DNA from: PALSA-610 sp038213435 | Lineage (GTDB): Bacteria; Actinomycetota; Acidimicrobiia; IMCC26256; PALSA-610 | NCBI GenBank assembly: GCA_038213435.1 | Contig: JBBQTI010000043.1 | Coordinates: 1-35,431, forward strand | Length of the DNA: 35,431 nt | Reading direction: 5' to 3' | In this document: positions 1 to 7,785 of the stretch, in pieces | Numbering within the stretch: the stretch's first letter is position 1 | Layout of the letters: each line of letters opens with the position of its first letter | Position numbers and translations under genes: made by a program | Notes under the pieces: model-generated | Databases searched by the model: none | Seen by the model: the letters and a program-made list of their open reading frames with translations, nothing else | What the model was told of the DNA's origin: nothing

Positions 1-161
1 GCACGATTTCTGTACGCCACGCGTCGGTTTTCTTGCCAACAGTTGGCACGATTTCTGTACGCCACGCGTCGGTTTTCTTGCCAACAGTTGGCACGATTTC
101 TGTACGCCACGCGTCGGTTTTCTTGCCAACAGTTGGCACGATTTCTGTACGCCACGCGTCG
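1..161. repeat. 45-bp tandem repeat, 3.6 copies, at window edge
   Basis: Three identical 45-bp units lie at 1-45, 46-90 and 91-135, and a fourth matches for 26 bases (136-161) before diverging. Each unit junction contains the palindrome TGCCAAC-A-GTTGGCA. The unit is about 53% G+C, clearly below the surrounding sequence. Because 45 is a multiple of three and the unit carries no stop in any frame, all six frames stay open through it. There are no variable spacers, so it is not a CRISPR array. Its full copy number lies outside the window. Confidence 0.95.
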
Positions 162-215
162 CATTTGCCGTAGAAGCGGAGGTTGCTCACCCACGCGATC
201 TCGCCGGTCGAACAT
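1..215 (-). CDS. possible edge-truncated ORF encoding 15-residue repeats
   Basis: An ATG at 215 opens a minus-strand frame that reaches the left edge without a stop (71 codons visible). A GGAG sequence lies about nine bases upstream of the ATG. The first 18 codons or so are unique sequence; after that the frame reads the tandem repeat as the 15-residue period RRVAYRNRANCWQEN. The start lies 61 bases beyond the stop of the deacetylase gene, on the same strand. I do not recognise the product. The repeat is open in all six frames, so openness alone is weak evidence and this may simply be non-coding repeat DNA. Confidence 0.2.
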   Translation of the reverse strand, partial: MFDRRDRVGEQPPLLRQMRRVAYRNRANCWQENRRVAYRNRANCWQENRRVAYRNRANCWQENRRVAYRNR

Positions 216-275
216 CCACGCGCTCCGAGGTCGGCGCGGCTTCGCACAACGCGGCGAGCGCGGCGGGATTCGTGC

Positions 276-1118
276 TCACGACTCGCGTTGCAGCGACGAC
301 CGTTGGAGCTCGCGTAGAGCCCGGTAACCGAGCAGCGTGACGCCGGCCCGATCGATCAAGTCGCGAAACGACGGATCGCGGGTGAGGTATGCGTGATCCT
401 CGACTCGATTTGCCCAGTCGGGATGCGACGCGCGCAGTTCGTCGGTGTCGATGCCCGGGTGCAGGTAAACCTCGGTCACGCCCGGCGAGAGCTCGAACAG
501 CGCCTTTTCGATGCCGCGCCGGGAGCCGACGCTCGTGTACAAGAAATGATCCGGGAACACGACGCCCTCCTCGTCGGCCAGCCGCCGGTACGGAAAGCCG
601 ATCAGCCGTTCGGCGCTCGCTCCGGCCATCCGCAGGGGGAGTTGGAAGTCGACGGCCATCTCCAGATACACGTCGAAGAACTCGGGGCGCAGCTGCATCG
701 TTCCCATGTGCGAATCGATGTGCGAGACGTCGAAGCCCCAATAGATCGCCCGTTCGAGCTGGGCCCGGCACTCCTTGCGCACCTCGTCGAGGTCGGCGTG
801 ATCCCACACGTCCTCGACGGTCCGGGGGAAGCCACCGTCGCCGTCGAGCAGGCTGGGGGAGTGGGTGATCGGCCCCCAACGGTACGTCTCCCACTCCGAG
901 TTCAAGGTGAGGTGCACTCCGACGTCCTCGCCGCGATACATCGCGGCGGCGTCTCGCGCCCACGGGCACGGAACCATCAGCGTCGCGCTGGTGGCGACGC
1001 CGTCCCGGAGCGCTTCGTACACCGCGACATTGGCGGAGCGCGACGATCCGAGGTCGTCGCAGTTGACGATCAGCAGCTTCGCATCGGGCGGGTAGCCGAG
1101 ACGCTCCGCGAGGCTCAC
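276..1118 (-). CDS. YdjC/ChbG-family carbohydrate deacetylase
   Basis: A 280-residue protein of the YdjC/ChbG/HpnK family, metal-dependent deacetylases acting on N-acetylated sugars or glycolipids with a TIM-barrel-like fold. Visible motifs are NCDDLG (residues 19-24, the acidic metal/catalytic pair), H69 in HLTLNSEW, SHIDSHMG with H133 and H137, and HPG at 220-222. Length is normal for the family. It starts with GTG at 1118, 11 bases after the stop of the LLM oxidoreductase, so it is probably the last gene of the thiolase operon. The family is clear; the substrate is not. No signal peptide is visible, so it is probably cytoplasmic. Confidence 0.88.
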   Translation of the reverse strand: MSLAERLGYPPDAKLLIVNCDDLGSSRSANVAVYEALRDGVATSATLMVPCPWARDAAAMYRGEDVGVHLTLNSEWETYRWGPITHSPSLLDGDGGFPRTVEDVWDHADLDEVRKECRAQLERAIYWGFDVSHIDSHMGTMQLRPEFFDVYLEMAVDFQLPLRMAGASAERLIGFPYRRLADEEGVVFPDHFLYTSVGSRRGIEKALFELSPGVTEVYLHPGIDTDELRASHPDWANRVEDHAYLTRDPSFRDLIDRAGVTLLGYRALRELQRSSLQRES

Positions 1119-1129
1119 GAGCGTGCAGG

Positions 1130-2074
1130 CTACGCGAAGTTCTTCGTGAGCAGCTCCCCCGCCTTCGCTACGGTCTCAGGATCGGACAGGGGCATGTTGA
1201 AGATCGGGCTGTCGATCCCTGCCGCGAGCAGTGCCTCGACGTCACGCAACACCGCGTCTGCCTCACCGACCGTGAATTGCTCAGAGAACTGGTCCCCGGC
1301 AAGTCCCGAGAGGAACCCGCGCACGCGTCCTGTCTCGTCGGCGTCCTCGGTGAGGACGAGCGTCCCGAGGCGTGTCGTCATGATCTCCGACGGATCGCGC
1401 CCGACGTCGGCGCAGTGCGCGCGCATCACGTCGAGCTTGTGGCGCACCGTCTCCGGGCCGCCGCTCACGTTGCACATGTCGGCGTACTGCGCGACGAGTC
1501 GCAGCGTGCGCTTCTCGCCTCCTCCTCCGATCATGATCGGCGGCCCGCCGGGCTGCACCGGCTTGGGAACGTTTCGGGCTTCGTCCGTCTGGTAGTAGCG
1601 ACCTTTGAAGGACGGCCGTTCGTCGCGGAACATCGCGCGGCAGATCTGAACCGCTTCCTCGAGTCGATCGAGGCGCTCGCGCGCGGTGGGGAACGCGAAG
1701 CCGTAGCCGGCGTGCTCGACGTCGTACCACGCGGCGCCGATCCCCAGGATTGCCCGTCCGTGCGAGACCACGTCGAGCGTCGTCACCATCTTCGCGAGCA
1801 TTGCGGGATTGCGGTACCTGACCCCGGTGACGAGGGTGCCGAGTTGCACCCGCTCGGTACGCGCCGCCAGCGCTCCGAGCAGCGTGTACGCCTCGAGGAT
1901 CGGTTCGTCGGGACCACCGAGTGCCGGCAACTGCCAGAAATGATCCATGACCCACACCGACGAGAAGCCTCCGTCTTCGGCCGCGAGCGCGTGGGCGAGT
2001 GTTTGGTCGAACATCTCGACGTCGGGCGCACCCGCGTTGCGGAAGCCCGGGATCTGATAACCGAATGTGGTCAT
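1130..2074 (-). CDS. LLM-class F420-dependent oxidoreductase
   Basis: A 314-residue luciferase-like (TIM barrel) oxidoreductase. It has the N-terminal strand, the DHFWQLP segment around residue 45, TLVTGVRYRNP in the middle and GGPPIMIGGGGEKRTLRLVAQYAD, which is typical of actinobacterial F420-dependent members. Family members use F420 (or FMN) to transfer hydride to small organic substrates in the cytoplasm; the substrate here cannot be predicted. The ATG at 2074 is preceded by TAGCGT (2083-2088), eight bases upstream, so it may have its own leaderless promoter besides readthrough from the PH-like gene 31 bases upstream. It is one of three LLM proteins in the window. Confidence 0.9.
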   Translation of the reverse strand: MTTFGYQIPGFRNAGAPDVEMFDQTLAHALAAEDGGFSSVWVMDHFWQLPALGGPDEPILEAYTLLGALAARTERVQLGTLVTGVRYRNPAMLAKMVTTLDVVSHGRAILGIGAAWYDVEHAGYGFAFPTARERLDRLEEAVQICRAMFRDERPSFKGRYYQTDEARNVPKPVQPGGPPIMIGGGGEKRTLRLVAQYADMCNVSGGPETVRHKLDVMRAHCADVGRDPSEIMTTRLGTLVLTEDADETGRVRGFLSGLAGDQFSEQFTVGEADAVLRDVEALLAAGIDSPIFNMPLSDPETVAKAGELLTKNFA

Positions 2075-2082
2075 GTCCCGGG

Positions 2083-2088
2083 ACGCTA
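2083..2088 (-). promoter_or_regulatory. candidate leaderless -10 box
   Basis: TAGCGT on the minus strand lies eight bases before the ATG at 2074. The same hexamer at the same distance precedes the kinase gene starting at 30008. No convincing -35 element was seen. Confidence 0.35.
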
Positions 2089-2105
2089 TCGCTCGCGGTG
2101 CGGCC

Positions 2106-2549
2106 CTACTTGCGCGCGAGCAGCTCGTCCACGACGAGCGCCAGCCGTCGCAGTTGGCGGCCGCGCATGGCCTCGATCTCGACGATCCCGCCGTCGGTGA
2201 ACGCGAACGCGACTCCGGTGACGATGCCGTGACGTACGGCGACGATCTGCGAGAGCTGCCCGAGGTCTACCGCACCCGAGTAGCGCGACGGCGTGCGGCC
2301 CCAGAACGTCGGCCTGCCGAACAAGACGCGCTGGTCGGTCGCGGCGACGACCATGTCGGGAGGCACGAGCGGGAACCCCGACGCGACCGCCGCGTCGTGC
2401 CAAACGTCGAAGGCGCGCAGGCGCATGCGACCCGATCCGAGCGCGAACGTCGCCCGAACGCTCACGGCGGCGGCACCCCGGAAGCTCGCCCGGGCGACCG
2501 TCAGCAGTTTCTCACCCGGTTCGAGCTCGACCAGATCGCCGCGCTTCAC
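2106..2549 (-). CDS. small conserved protein, possible bacterial PH-like domain
   Basis: A 147-residue protein with no signal peptide or membrane segment. The central part (VVAATDQRVLFGRPTFWGR, then LSQIVAVRHGIVTGVAFAF) alternates short strands in the way bacterial PH-like domains do, and the C-terminus (RQLRRLALVVDELL) looks like the closing helix of that fold. This is pattern recognition only. The GTG at 2549 is two bases beyond the thiolase stop; a TTG at 2555 overlapping that stop (TTGA) is an equally possible start. It is almost certainly co-translated with the thiolase. Function unknown. Confidence 0.75.
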   Translation of the reverse strand: MKRGDLVELEPGEKLLTVARASFRGAAAVSVRATFALGSGRMRLRAFDVWHDAAVASGFPLVPPDMVVAATDQRVLFGRPTFWGRTPSRYSGAVDLGQLSQIVAVRHGIVTGVAFAFTDGGIVEIEAMRGRQLRRLALVVDELLARK

Positions 2550-2551
2550 CG

Positions 2552-3739
2552 TCAAACGCGCTCGAGCACCGTGCCCGTGCCGAGCCCGCCCCCGCAGCAC
2601 ATGGTGACCAGCGCGTACCGTCCGTCGATCCGCTCGAGCTCGTGCAGCGCGGTCGCGATCAGACGGGCGCCGGTCGCGCCGACCGGATGGCCGAGCGCGA
2701 TCGCGCCGCCGTTGGGGTTGACCCGGGCCATATCGGGCTTCACTTCGCGCTCCCACGCGAGCACGACGGACGCGAACGCCTCGTTGATCTCGATCGTGTC
2801 GAAGTCGTCGATCCCGAGCCCGGTGCGCTCCATCATGCGACGGGTCGCGTCGATGGGGCCGGTGAGCATCAGGACCGGATCGACGCCGACGAGACACTGG
2901 TCGACGACTCGAGCGCGCGGTCGCAGCCCGAGCTCGCGCGCTTTTCGGCCGGTCGTGAGGAGCACTGCGGCCGCGCCGTCCGTGATCTGCGACGACGACC
3001 CGGCCGTATGCACGCCGTTCTCACGCCCGACCGGCTTCAGCTTCGCGAGCGCCTCGAGCGAGGTTTCCCGCAGTCCTTCGTCGCGCTCGACACGGTGCGT
3101 CGTTCCCGTCGGTTTTCCGTCGGTGTCCACGTCGGGCGCGTCGACCGGCAAGACCTCGCGCTCGAAACGGCCTTCGGACCACGCCTGCTGCGCGCGTTGC
3201 TGCGAGAGCAGGCCGAACTGATCACAGTCGGCGCGCGTGATGCCCCATTCGTCGGCGATGCGCTCCGCACCCTCGAACTGACTCGTCAGCTCGTAGTGCT
3301 CGCGGTACGACGGCGGGTTCGGACGGCCGAAGTCGTTGCGCACCGCGGCACCCAGCGGCACGCGGCTCATCGACTCGATGCCGCACGCGAGCGCGACGTC
3401 GACGACGCCCGAGGCGACCATCGCGGTCGCGAGATTCGCGGCCTGCTGCGACGAACCGCACTGACTGTCGACGGTGGTGCCGGCAACCTCGAGGGGGAGT
3501 CCGGCGCTCAGCCACGCCGTACGCGCGATGTTGAACGTCTGCTCTCCGACCTGGCTCACACACCCGCCGATCACCTGACCGACCTCGCGAGGCTCGATGC
3601 CGGAACGCTCGATCGCCGCGCGCTGCACGATTCCGAGCAGATCGGCCGGATGCACCGTCGCCAGCGCGCCGTTGCGGCGCCCGAGCGGCGCGCGTACCGC
3701 CTCGACGATGACGACGTCGTGATCGCTGAGCTCGGGCAC
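2552..3739 (-). CDS. thiolase (acetyl-CoA C-acyltransferase)
   Basis: A 395-residue thiolase of normal length. The acyl-accepting cysteine is C94 in DSQCGSSQQA. The C-terminal pair is H351 in ALGHPVGATGARL and cysteine C381/C382 in CCGGGLGTG. Thiolases cleave 3-ketoacyl-CoA with CoA (beta-oxidation) or condense two acyl-CoAs. As the first gene of the operon with a GTG start preceded by an AGGAG ribosome-binding site, it likely sets expression of the PH-like, LLM and deacetylase genes downstream. The sequence does not separate a degradative from a biosynthetic role; the absence of an adjacent hydratase/dehydrogenase leaves both open. Confidence 0.95.
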   Translation of the reverse strand: MPELSDHDVVIVEAVRAPLGRRNGALATVHPADLLGIVQRAAIERSGIEPREVGQVIGGCVSQVGEQTFNIARTAWLSAGLPLEVAGTTVDSQCGSSQQAANLATAMVASGVVDVALACGIESMSRVPLGAAVRNDFGRPNPPSYREHYELTSQFEGAERIADEWGITRADCDQFGLLSQQRAQQAWSEGRFEREVLPVDAPDVDTDGKPTGTTHRVERDEGLRETSLEALAKLKPVGRENGVHTAGSSSQITDGAAAVLLTTGRKARELGLRPRARVVDQCLVGVDPVLMLTGPIDATRRMMERTGLGIDDFDTIEINEAFASVVLAWEREVKPDMARVNPNGGAIALGHPVGATGARLIATALHELERIDGRYALVTMCCGGGLGTGTVLERV

Positions 3740-3825
3740 GGCTGCTCCTCGGAGGATCGGAACCGGAGTCGGGTGAATCGTAGTGGTGACCTCTCGAGCG
3801 AGGTCGGTGGTGCCAGGATGGCTGC

Positions 3826-4437
3826 GTGCGAATCGCCGCGATCATCTGGTGTTGCGGGGCGCTGGTTCTCGGCGCGTGCGGTGGGAGCAACAAGACGACG
3901 GTGTCGACGGAGCCGACGACGGTCTCACCCGGTGCCTCGACCACTACGACGACCGTCGAGCTCTCCACCACGTCGCTGCCCTGCCAGCCCATCCCCGTTC
4001 CGACCACCCCCGTGTCCAGCCCGGCCAGCGCGCAGGCGTCGCTCCTCACGGACGTGAAGGAGCTCGGAGACGACTGCGTCGACCACGTGATCTTCGACTT
4101 CAACGGAAAGGGCACCGACCTGCCCGGCTACGCCGTGTCCTACGGCGCCGCCCCGTTCGTCGGCGACGCGTCGGGCGCACCCATCGCGGTCGCGGGAACT
4201 GCGTTCGTGGTGGTCAAGGTCAAGCCGGGGTACGGCTACGACTTCGCCAGCGGCACACAGACCTACAACGGTCCGAAGAGCGTTCCGATCGGACACACGA
4301 ACCACGTGCGCGCGATCGTCGAGACCGGCGACTTCGAAGGCGTGCTCACGTGGGTTATCGGCCTCGACGCGAAGCGCGCCTTCAGCGTACAAGCGACCGG
4401 CACACCCAGCCACCAGCTCGTCGTGACGATCAGCTGA
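3826..4437 (+). CDS. AMIN-like domain lipoprotein
   Basis: A 203-residue predicted lipoprotein. The N-terminus has a short positively charged start, a hydrophobic stretch and the lipobox LGAC with lipidated C18, followed by a Ser/Thr/Pro-rich linker to about residue 65. The rest resembles the actinobacterial AMIN-like domain: DHVIFDFNGKGTDLPGYAV and a beta-rich C-terminus with a conserved RAIVETGDFEGVLTWVIGL segment. It would sit on the outer face of the membrane; the function of this domain is not established. The GTG start follows CAGGAT by six bases and fits a leaderless transcript. Its stop is three bases from the convergent quinone oxidoreductase stop. Confidence 0.85.
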   Translation: MRIAAIIWCCGALVLGACGGSNKTTVSTEPTTVSPGASTTTTTVELSTTSLPCQPIPVPTTPVSSPASAQASLLTDVKELGDDCVDHVIFDFNGKGTDLPGYAVSYGAAPFVGDASGAPIAVAGTAFVVVKVKPGYGYDFASGTQTYNGPKSVPIGHTNHVRAIVETGDFEGVLTWVIGLDAKRAFSVQATGTPSHQLVVTIS

Positions 4438-4440
4438 CCC

Positions 4441-5445
4441 TCAGCGGCAGTCGAGGATGACCTTGCCGAACGTGGTGTCCGATGCGAGGAGGGCATAGGC
4501 GTCCTCGGCCTGTGCCAGCGGGATGGTCGCCTCGACGACCGGAGCGATCCGTTCGTCGGCGAGCAGAGGCACGACGTCGAGCGCGAACGCGTCGGTCGCC
4601 GCGGCCTTTTCCTCGACATCGCGCGTACGCAGCACCGTGCCGATGAGGGTCAGGCGCTTGGCGAGGATCGACGAGAGGGGCAGTGACGCCTGGGAACCCG
4701 CCATCATCCCGATACACACGATGCGCCCCTTCGGCGCGGCTGCGTTCACGTCGGCGATCGCGTAATCACCGCCCACGAGATCGAGCGTGACGTGCGCGCC
4801 ACCGTCGGTTGCTTCGACGATCGCCCACGCCAAAGCGTCGACGTCGAGCGCGCCGTCGGCGGTGCGCAGCGGTTCGATACCCGCGTCGAGCCCCAACGCC
4901 CGGCAGCGTTCGATCTTGTCAGCCGTGCGCGCGGTTCCGACCACTCGCGCGCCCAGCGCACGCGCCAATTGGAGCGCGGCGGTGCCGACGCCCGAGCCGA
5001 CCGCATGCACGAGTACCCATTCACCGGCGGCGACATGGGCTTGTGTGACCATGGCGTCGTGTGCGGTGAGGAAGGCTTCGGGGACGCCGCCCATCGCGAC
5101 AAGGTCGAGGTTCGCGGGCACGACCGCGCAATGAACGGCGGGGACTGCGACGTACTCGGCCTGCGCGCCACCGCCGACAATGCCGAACACGCGATCACCG
5201 ACTGCGAGCGCGCGGGCACTCGCGGCGACGTTCGCGCCGATCGCCGTGACGACGCCCGCAAACTCCATCCCCGGGATGTCGGGCGGCACGCCGGGAGGCG
5301 CGGGGTAGCGGCCGGCGCGTTGCAGCAGATCAGCGCGGTTGAGACCGGCGCCGTGGACGCGCACCACCGCGCCGTCCGGCCCCGGCTCGGGGACGGGCCG
5401 GTCGGCCACCTCCAAGCGGCCGTCGACGATCGTGATCGCGCGCAC
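4441..5445 (-). CDS. PIG3-type NAD(P)H quinone oxidoreductase (zinc-free MDR)
   Basis: A 334-residue medium-chain dehydrogenase/reductase without zinc ligands. The segment NRADLLQRAGRYPAPPG followed by IPGMEFAG is characteristic of the PIG3/TIGR02824 quinone oxidoreductases. The Rossmann motif is HAVGSGVGTAALQLA, and the C-terminus ends in FGKVIL as usual. Family members reduce quinones or enones with NADPH in the cytosol. I chose the GTG at 5445 because the family begins at RAITI and because TAGGTT lies eight bases upstream; the longer frame upstream is antisense to the divergent small gene. Physiological substrate unknown. Confidence 0.92.
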   Translation of the reverse strand: MRAITIVDGRLEVADRPVPEPGPDGAVVRVHGAGLNRADLLQRAGRYPAPPGVPPDIPGMEFAGVVTAIGANVAASARALAVGDRVFGIVGGGAQAEYVAVPAVHCAVVPANLDLVAMGGVPEAFLTAHDAMVTQAHVAAGEWVLVHAVGSGVGTAALQLARALGARVVGTARTADKIERCRALGLDAGIEPLRTADGALDVDALAWAIVEATDGGAHVTLDLVGGDYAIADVNAAAPKGRIVCIGMMAGSQASLPLSSILAKRLTLIGTVLRTRDVEEKAAATDAFALDVVPLLADERIAPVVEATIPLAQAEDAYALLASDTTFGKVILDCR

Positions 5446-5453
5446 GAGCCAGC

Positions 5454-5459
5454 AACCTA
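5454..5459 (-). promoter_or_regulatory. leaderless -10 box for quinone oxidoreductase
   Basis: TAGGTT on the minus strand, eight bases before the GTG at 5445. It lies inside an inverted repeat GCAACC-N5-GGTTGC (5452-5468), so a regulator could cover it. Confidence 0.45.
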
Positions 5460-5490
5460 GCGGGTTGCAGGGCGGACTCGGGCCCGGCGC

Positions 5491-5496
5491 TACGGT
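5491..5496 (+). promoter_or_regulatory. leaderless -10 box for Cys-rich small protein
   Basis: TACGGT lies six bases before the GTG at 5503. With the box at 5454-5459 it forms a divergent promoter pair in a 57-bp intergenic region. Confidence 0.45.
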
Positions 5497-5502
5497 CGAG
5501 GC

Positions 5503-5853
5503 GTGGCCGCCGGGCTCGTGATCATGGATGAGGACGGGAACGAGGTCGTGCTCGACGCGCGCGAGAGCGAATGCCTCTTCGCACTCACCGGCGGCCTCGA
5601 AGCCGCGACGGTGTCGGCGTGTCCCGCCTGCCGCTGCCGAGTGCTCGCCGCCGTCGCGCTCGTCGATCTGCTCGACGCGGCGCCGCCGCACCGGCGCGGC
5701 CCCGAGCTCATCGATCTTGCTGACGAAGCGCCGACGCTGCACCTGTTCGTCGTCGACGGCGCGAGCGACTGCGAACACCCGCGTTGGCTCGACCCGCTGT
5801 TCGACGAGTGGTTGGAGGCGGGCGTTGCCCCCGGTCCGAACGTGCGCCGCTGA
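5503..5853 (+). CDS. small Cys-rich conserved protein of unknown function
   Basis: A 116-residue acidic protein, no signal peptide or membrane segment. It has C24, the cluster C40-P-A-C43-R-C45 and a C90-E-H92 motif near the end; CxxC plus CxH could form a zinc site, which is inference. An EDGNEVVLDARE-like beta-rich start precedes the cluster, and the C-terminus is helical (WLDPLFDEWLEAG). The GTG start is supported by the -10 box six bases upstream. It is divergent from the quinone oxidoreductase and convergent with the WS/DGAT gene. I do not recognise the family. Confidence 0.72.
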   Translation: MAAGLVIMDEDGNEVVLDARESECLFALTGGLEAATVSACPACRCRVLAAVALVDLLDAAPPHRRGPELIDLADEAPTLHLFVVDGASDCEHPRWLDPLFDEWLEAGVAPGPNVRR

Positions 5854-5862
5854 TCGCTCGGA

Positions 5863-7233
5863 TCAGACGAGGCTACAAATCTCGTCGTACGCGTCGCGCA
5901 CGTCGCGCATGAAGCCCGTGGTGTCGACGATCGCGGCCGGATCGATGTTCAGTCCGAGCTGCACGTCGTCGCAGTACGACAGCATCGTGACGGTGAGCGC
6001 GCATCCGGTGCGGGGACCCATCGGATAGCTGCCGAGGATGCGGGCGCCGGCGAGATACAGGGGCACCGGGCTGCCGCGGAGGTTCGAGGCACCGAAGTCG
6101 ATCGTGCGGGTCTGGGATCGCGTCATCGCGACGAGCAGTGACGTCGGCAGACCCGAGACGAGGGCGGCGAGGCCCTCGGCGGCGCTCACGGCGCTCTCAT
6201 GTTTCGCCGACTGCAACCGCTCGTGCACGTCACCGAACAACGTCCGAAGGTCGTGTGCGGGTTGGATCGGCACGAGGACGCGCGCCGGCACGAACCTGTT
6301 CGTCGCGGTGTCGCCGCGCCGGCGGGTGCTGATCGGCATCACCAGCCGCAACTCGTCGACCGCGCTCCCGGCGCGCTCGTGGTATCGACCGAGCGCGCTC
6401 GCCAAACCGGTCACGAAGGCGTCGTTGACGCTGCCACCGAGCTTGGTCGCAGCCATGCGCAGCGGCTCGAACGCGATCTCGTGGACCTCGAAGTGTCGCC
6501 GAAGGGAGCGGCCGTTCATCTCGTCGGACCGGGCCGAGTCGGTCACGAGCCCTTGGCGTTGGATCGAGGCCAGGACGCGAGCGGCGTCCGTCGCCCGGCC
6601 CGGCACCTCGCTCGGATGGGCGACGACATGCCCCGCGGTTTCGATCGAGCGCCGTACCGCGCCGAGGCCGCGCTGCGCCGCGTCCACAACGGCGTCTCGC
6701 GTCGCCGAGACCGGCGTGGCCGAGGCCGCCGTCGGTCTCGGCGTCGGGCCCGTCGCCTGCGGCGCGGGATCGCGCTCGAGGTCGACCATCGCGATCGAGA
6801 GCTTCAGGCCGCCCACACCGTCGGTGACGGTGTGGTGGACTTTCTGGAGCATCGCGGCCCGCCCTCCGGTGAGACCTTCGATGATCGTGAACTCCCACAG
6901 TGGACGGGCCCGGTCGAGGGCTTGCTCGGCGAGCGCGCCGCACAGGTCGAGCAGCGCTCGGTCGTCGCCCGGCGCCGGCACCCCGACCACGCGCACATGG
7001 GCGTCGAGATCGAGGGTCGGGTCGTCGGCGAACTCCGGGGGCACGATCCGCAGCGGCGCGCCGATCACGCGTTGCCCCAGGCGGGGGATGGCATCGAGCG
7101 CTCGCTGCATGGTTGCCCGTACGCGATCGTCGGAGGGACGACGGTCGAGGAGCGTCAGGTTGCAGAAGTCGGATCGGAGCGCCGGGTCCTTCTCGACCGC
7201 CCACATGATCGCCTCGGCGTTCGACATCCGCAC
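5863..7233 (-). CDS. WS/DGAT-family acyltransferase (wax ester synthase / diacylglycerol acyltransferase)
   Basis: A 456-residue member of the actinobacterial WS/DGAT family, which transfers fatty acyl groups from acyl-CoA to diacylglycerol or fatty alcohols to make storage lipids at the membrane. The active-site motif HHxxxDG is present as H133-H134-TVT-D138-G139, preceded by PLWEFTIIEGL (111-121). The C-terminal domain has NLRGSPVPLYLAG and the conserved LNIDP near the end. I chose the GTG at 7233 because TAGCTT lies seven bases upstream; the ATG at 7227 is the alternative. Length is typical. It suggests triacylglycerol or wax storage in this organism. Confidence 0.93.
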   Translation of the reverse strand: MRMSNAEAIMWAVEKDPALRSDFCNLTLLDRRPSDDRVRATMQRALDAIPRLGQRVIGAPLRIVPPEFADDPTLDLDAHVRVVGVPAPGDDRALLDLCGALAEQALDRARPLWEFTIIEGLTGGRAAMLQKVHHTVTDGVGGLKLSIAMVDLERDPAPQATGPTPRPTAASATPVSATRDAVVDAAQRGLGAVRRSIETAGHVVAHPSEVPGRATDAARVLASIQRQGLVTDSARSDEMNGRSLRRHFEVHEIAFEPLRMAATKLGGSVNDAFVTGLASALGRYHERAGSAVDELRLVMPISTRRRGDTATNRFVPARVLVPIQPAHDLRTLFGDVHERLQSAKHESAVSAAEGLAALVSGLPTSLLVAMTRSQTRTIDFGASNLRGSPVPLYLAGARILGSYPMGPRTGCALTVTMLSYCDDVQLGLNIDPAAIVDTTGFMRDVRDAYDEICSLV

Positions 7234-7240
7234 GGGACCA

Positions 7241-7246
7241 AAGCTA
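7241..7246 (-). promoter_or_regulatory. leaderless -10 box for WS/DGAT gene
   Basis: TAGCTT on the minus strand lies seven bases before the GTG at 7233, and 13 before the next in-frame ATG, so it favours the GTG start. Confidence 0.45.
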
Positions 7247-7282
7247 CGTCGTCGGCGGCCCTCACCCACCACCCACATTTCC

Positions 7283-7288
7283 TATTGT
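7283..7288 (+). promoter_or_regulatory. leaderless -10 box for VOC gene
   Basis: TATTGT lies exactly six bases before the ATG at 7295. No ribosome-binding site is present between the two. Confidence 0.5.
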
Positions 7289-7294
7289 CGGGAT

Positions 7295-7717
7295 ATGGCA
7301 AAACAGCTGCAGGTCGCGATCGATTGTCGCGATCCCGACCGACTCGCCGCCTTCTGGCGCGAGGTCCTCGAGTACCGACTGCAGAGGCCGCCCGCCGGCC
7401 ATGACACGTGGTCGGACTTCTCACGCGCGGTGGCCGCGGAGCGCGATGAGGCGTGGGCCGTTGTCGAGGACCCGTTGGGCATCGGCCCCAGAGTGCTGTT
7501 CCATCGCGTGCCCGAGGCGAAGATCACCAAGAACCGCGTGCACCTCGACATCCGGGTCGCACCCGGAGCCGACAAGGCGACCGCCCGACCGTTCGTCGAC
7601 GCCGAGGTACGGCGACTGATCGCGTTGGGCGCGACCCATACACGAACCGACGACGATGAGAGCGACTATTACGCCGTCATGCAGGATCCGGAAGGCAACG
7701 AGTTCTGCATCGGGTGA
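7295..7717 (+). CDS. VOC superfamily (glyoxalase-like) protein
   Basis: A 140-residue protein of the vicinal-oxygen-chelate fold: a first beta-alpha-beta module (QVAIDCRDPDRLAAFWREVLEY) and a second ending in the typical YYAVMQDPEGNEFCIG. The motif KNRVHLDIRV in the middle is characteristic of the actinobacterial glyoxalase-like subgroup, whose members include metal-dependent lyases, dioxygenases and drug-binding proteins. A single-module protein of this kind would act as a dimer. The ATG at 7295 is supported by a -10 box six bases upstream. The specific reaction cannot be predicted. Confidence 0.88.
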   Translation: MAKQLQVAIDCRDPDRLAAFWREVLEYRLQRPPAGHDTWSDFSRAVAAERDEAWAVVEDPLGIGPRVLFHRVPEAKITKNRVHLDIRVAPGADKATARPFVDAEVRRLIALGATHTRTDDDESDYYAVMQDPEGNEFCIG

Positions 7718-7771
7718 CTCTCCGCGACGAACGGCGACCCGAGCGCTCACGACAGCGCTTCGGGACCGTCG

Positions 7772-7777
7772 TACGAT
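7772..7777 (+). promoter_or_regulatory. candidate leaderless -10 box for alpha/beta hydrolase
   Basis: TACGAT lies eight bases before the GTG at 7786, supporting that start over the longer frame from 7714. Confidence 0.4.
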
Positions 7778-7785
7778 GCGAACCT

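Noticed and set aside
43..60. Sigma-54-like promoter inside the repeat (TTGGCACGATTTCTGTA)
   Set aside because: It fits the -24/-12 consensus at most positions, but sigma-54 is generally absent from Actinobacteria and the match recurs once per repeat unit by construction.
1..161. CRISPR-like array
   Set aside because: The 45-bp units are contiguous and identical, with no variable spacers and no cas genes nearby.
187..275. Minus-strand continuation in another frame after the deacetylase stop
   Set aside because: The 89-base tail (ending RPARSRG) reads plausibly but the deacetylase is of full family length with its own stop, so there is no need for a frameshift.
4868..4890. tRNA-like T-arm sequence (GGTTCGATACC)
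   Set aside because: It lies inside the quinone oxidoreductase coding region and has no matching acceptor, D or anticodon arms.
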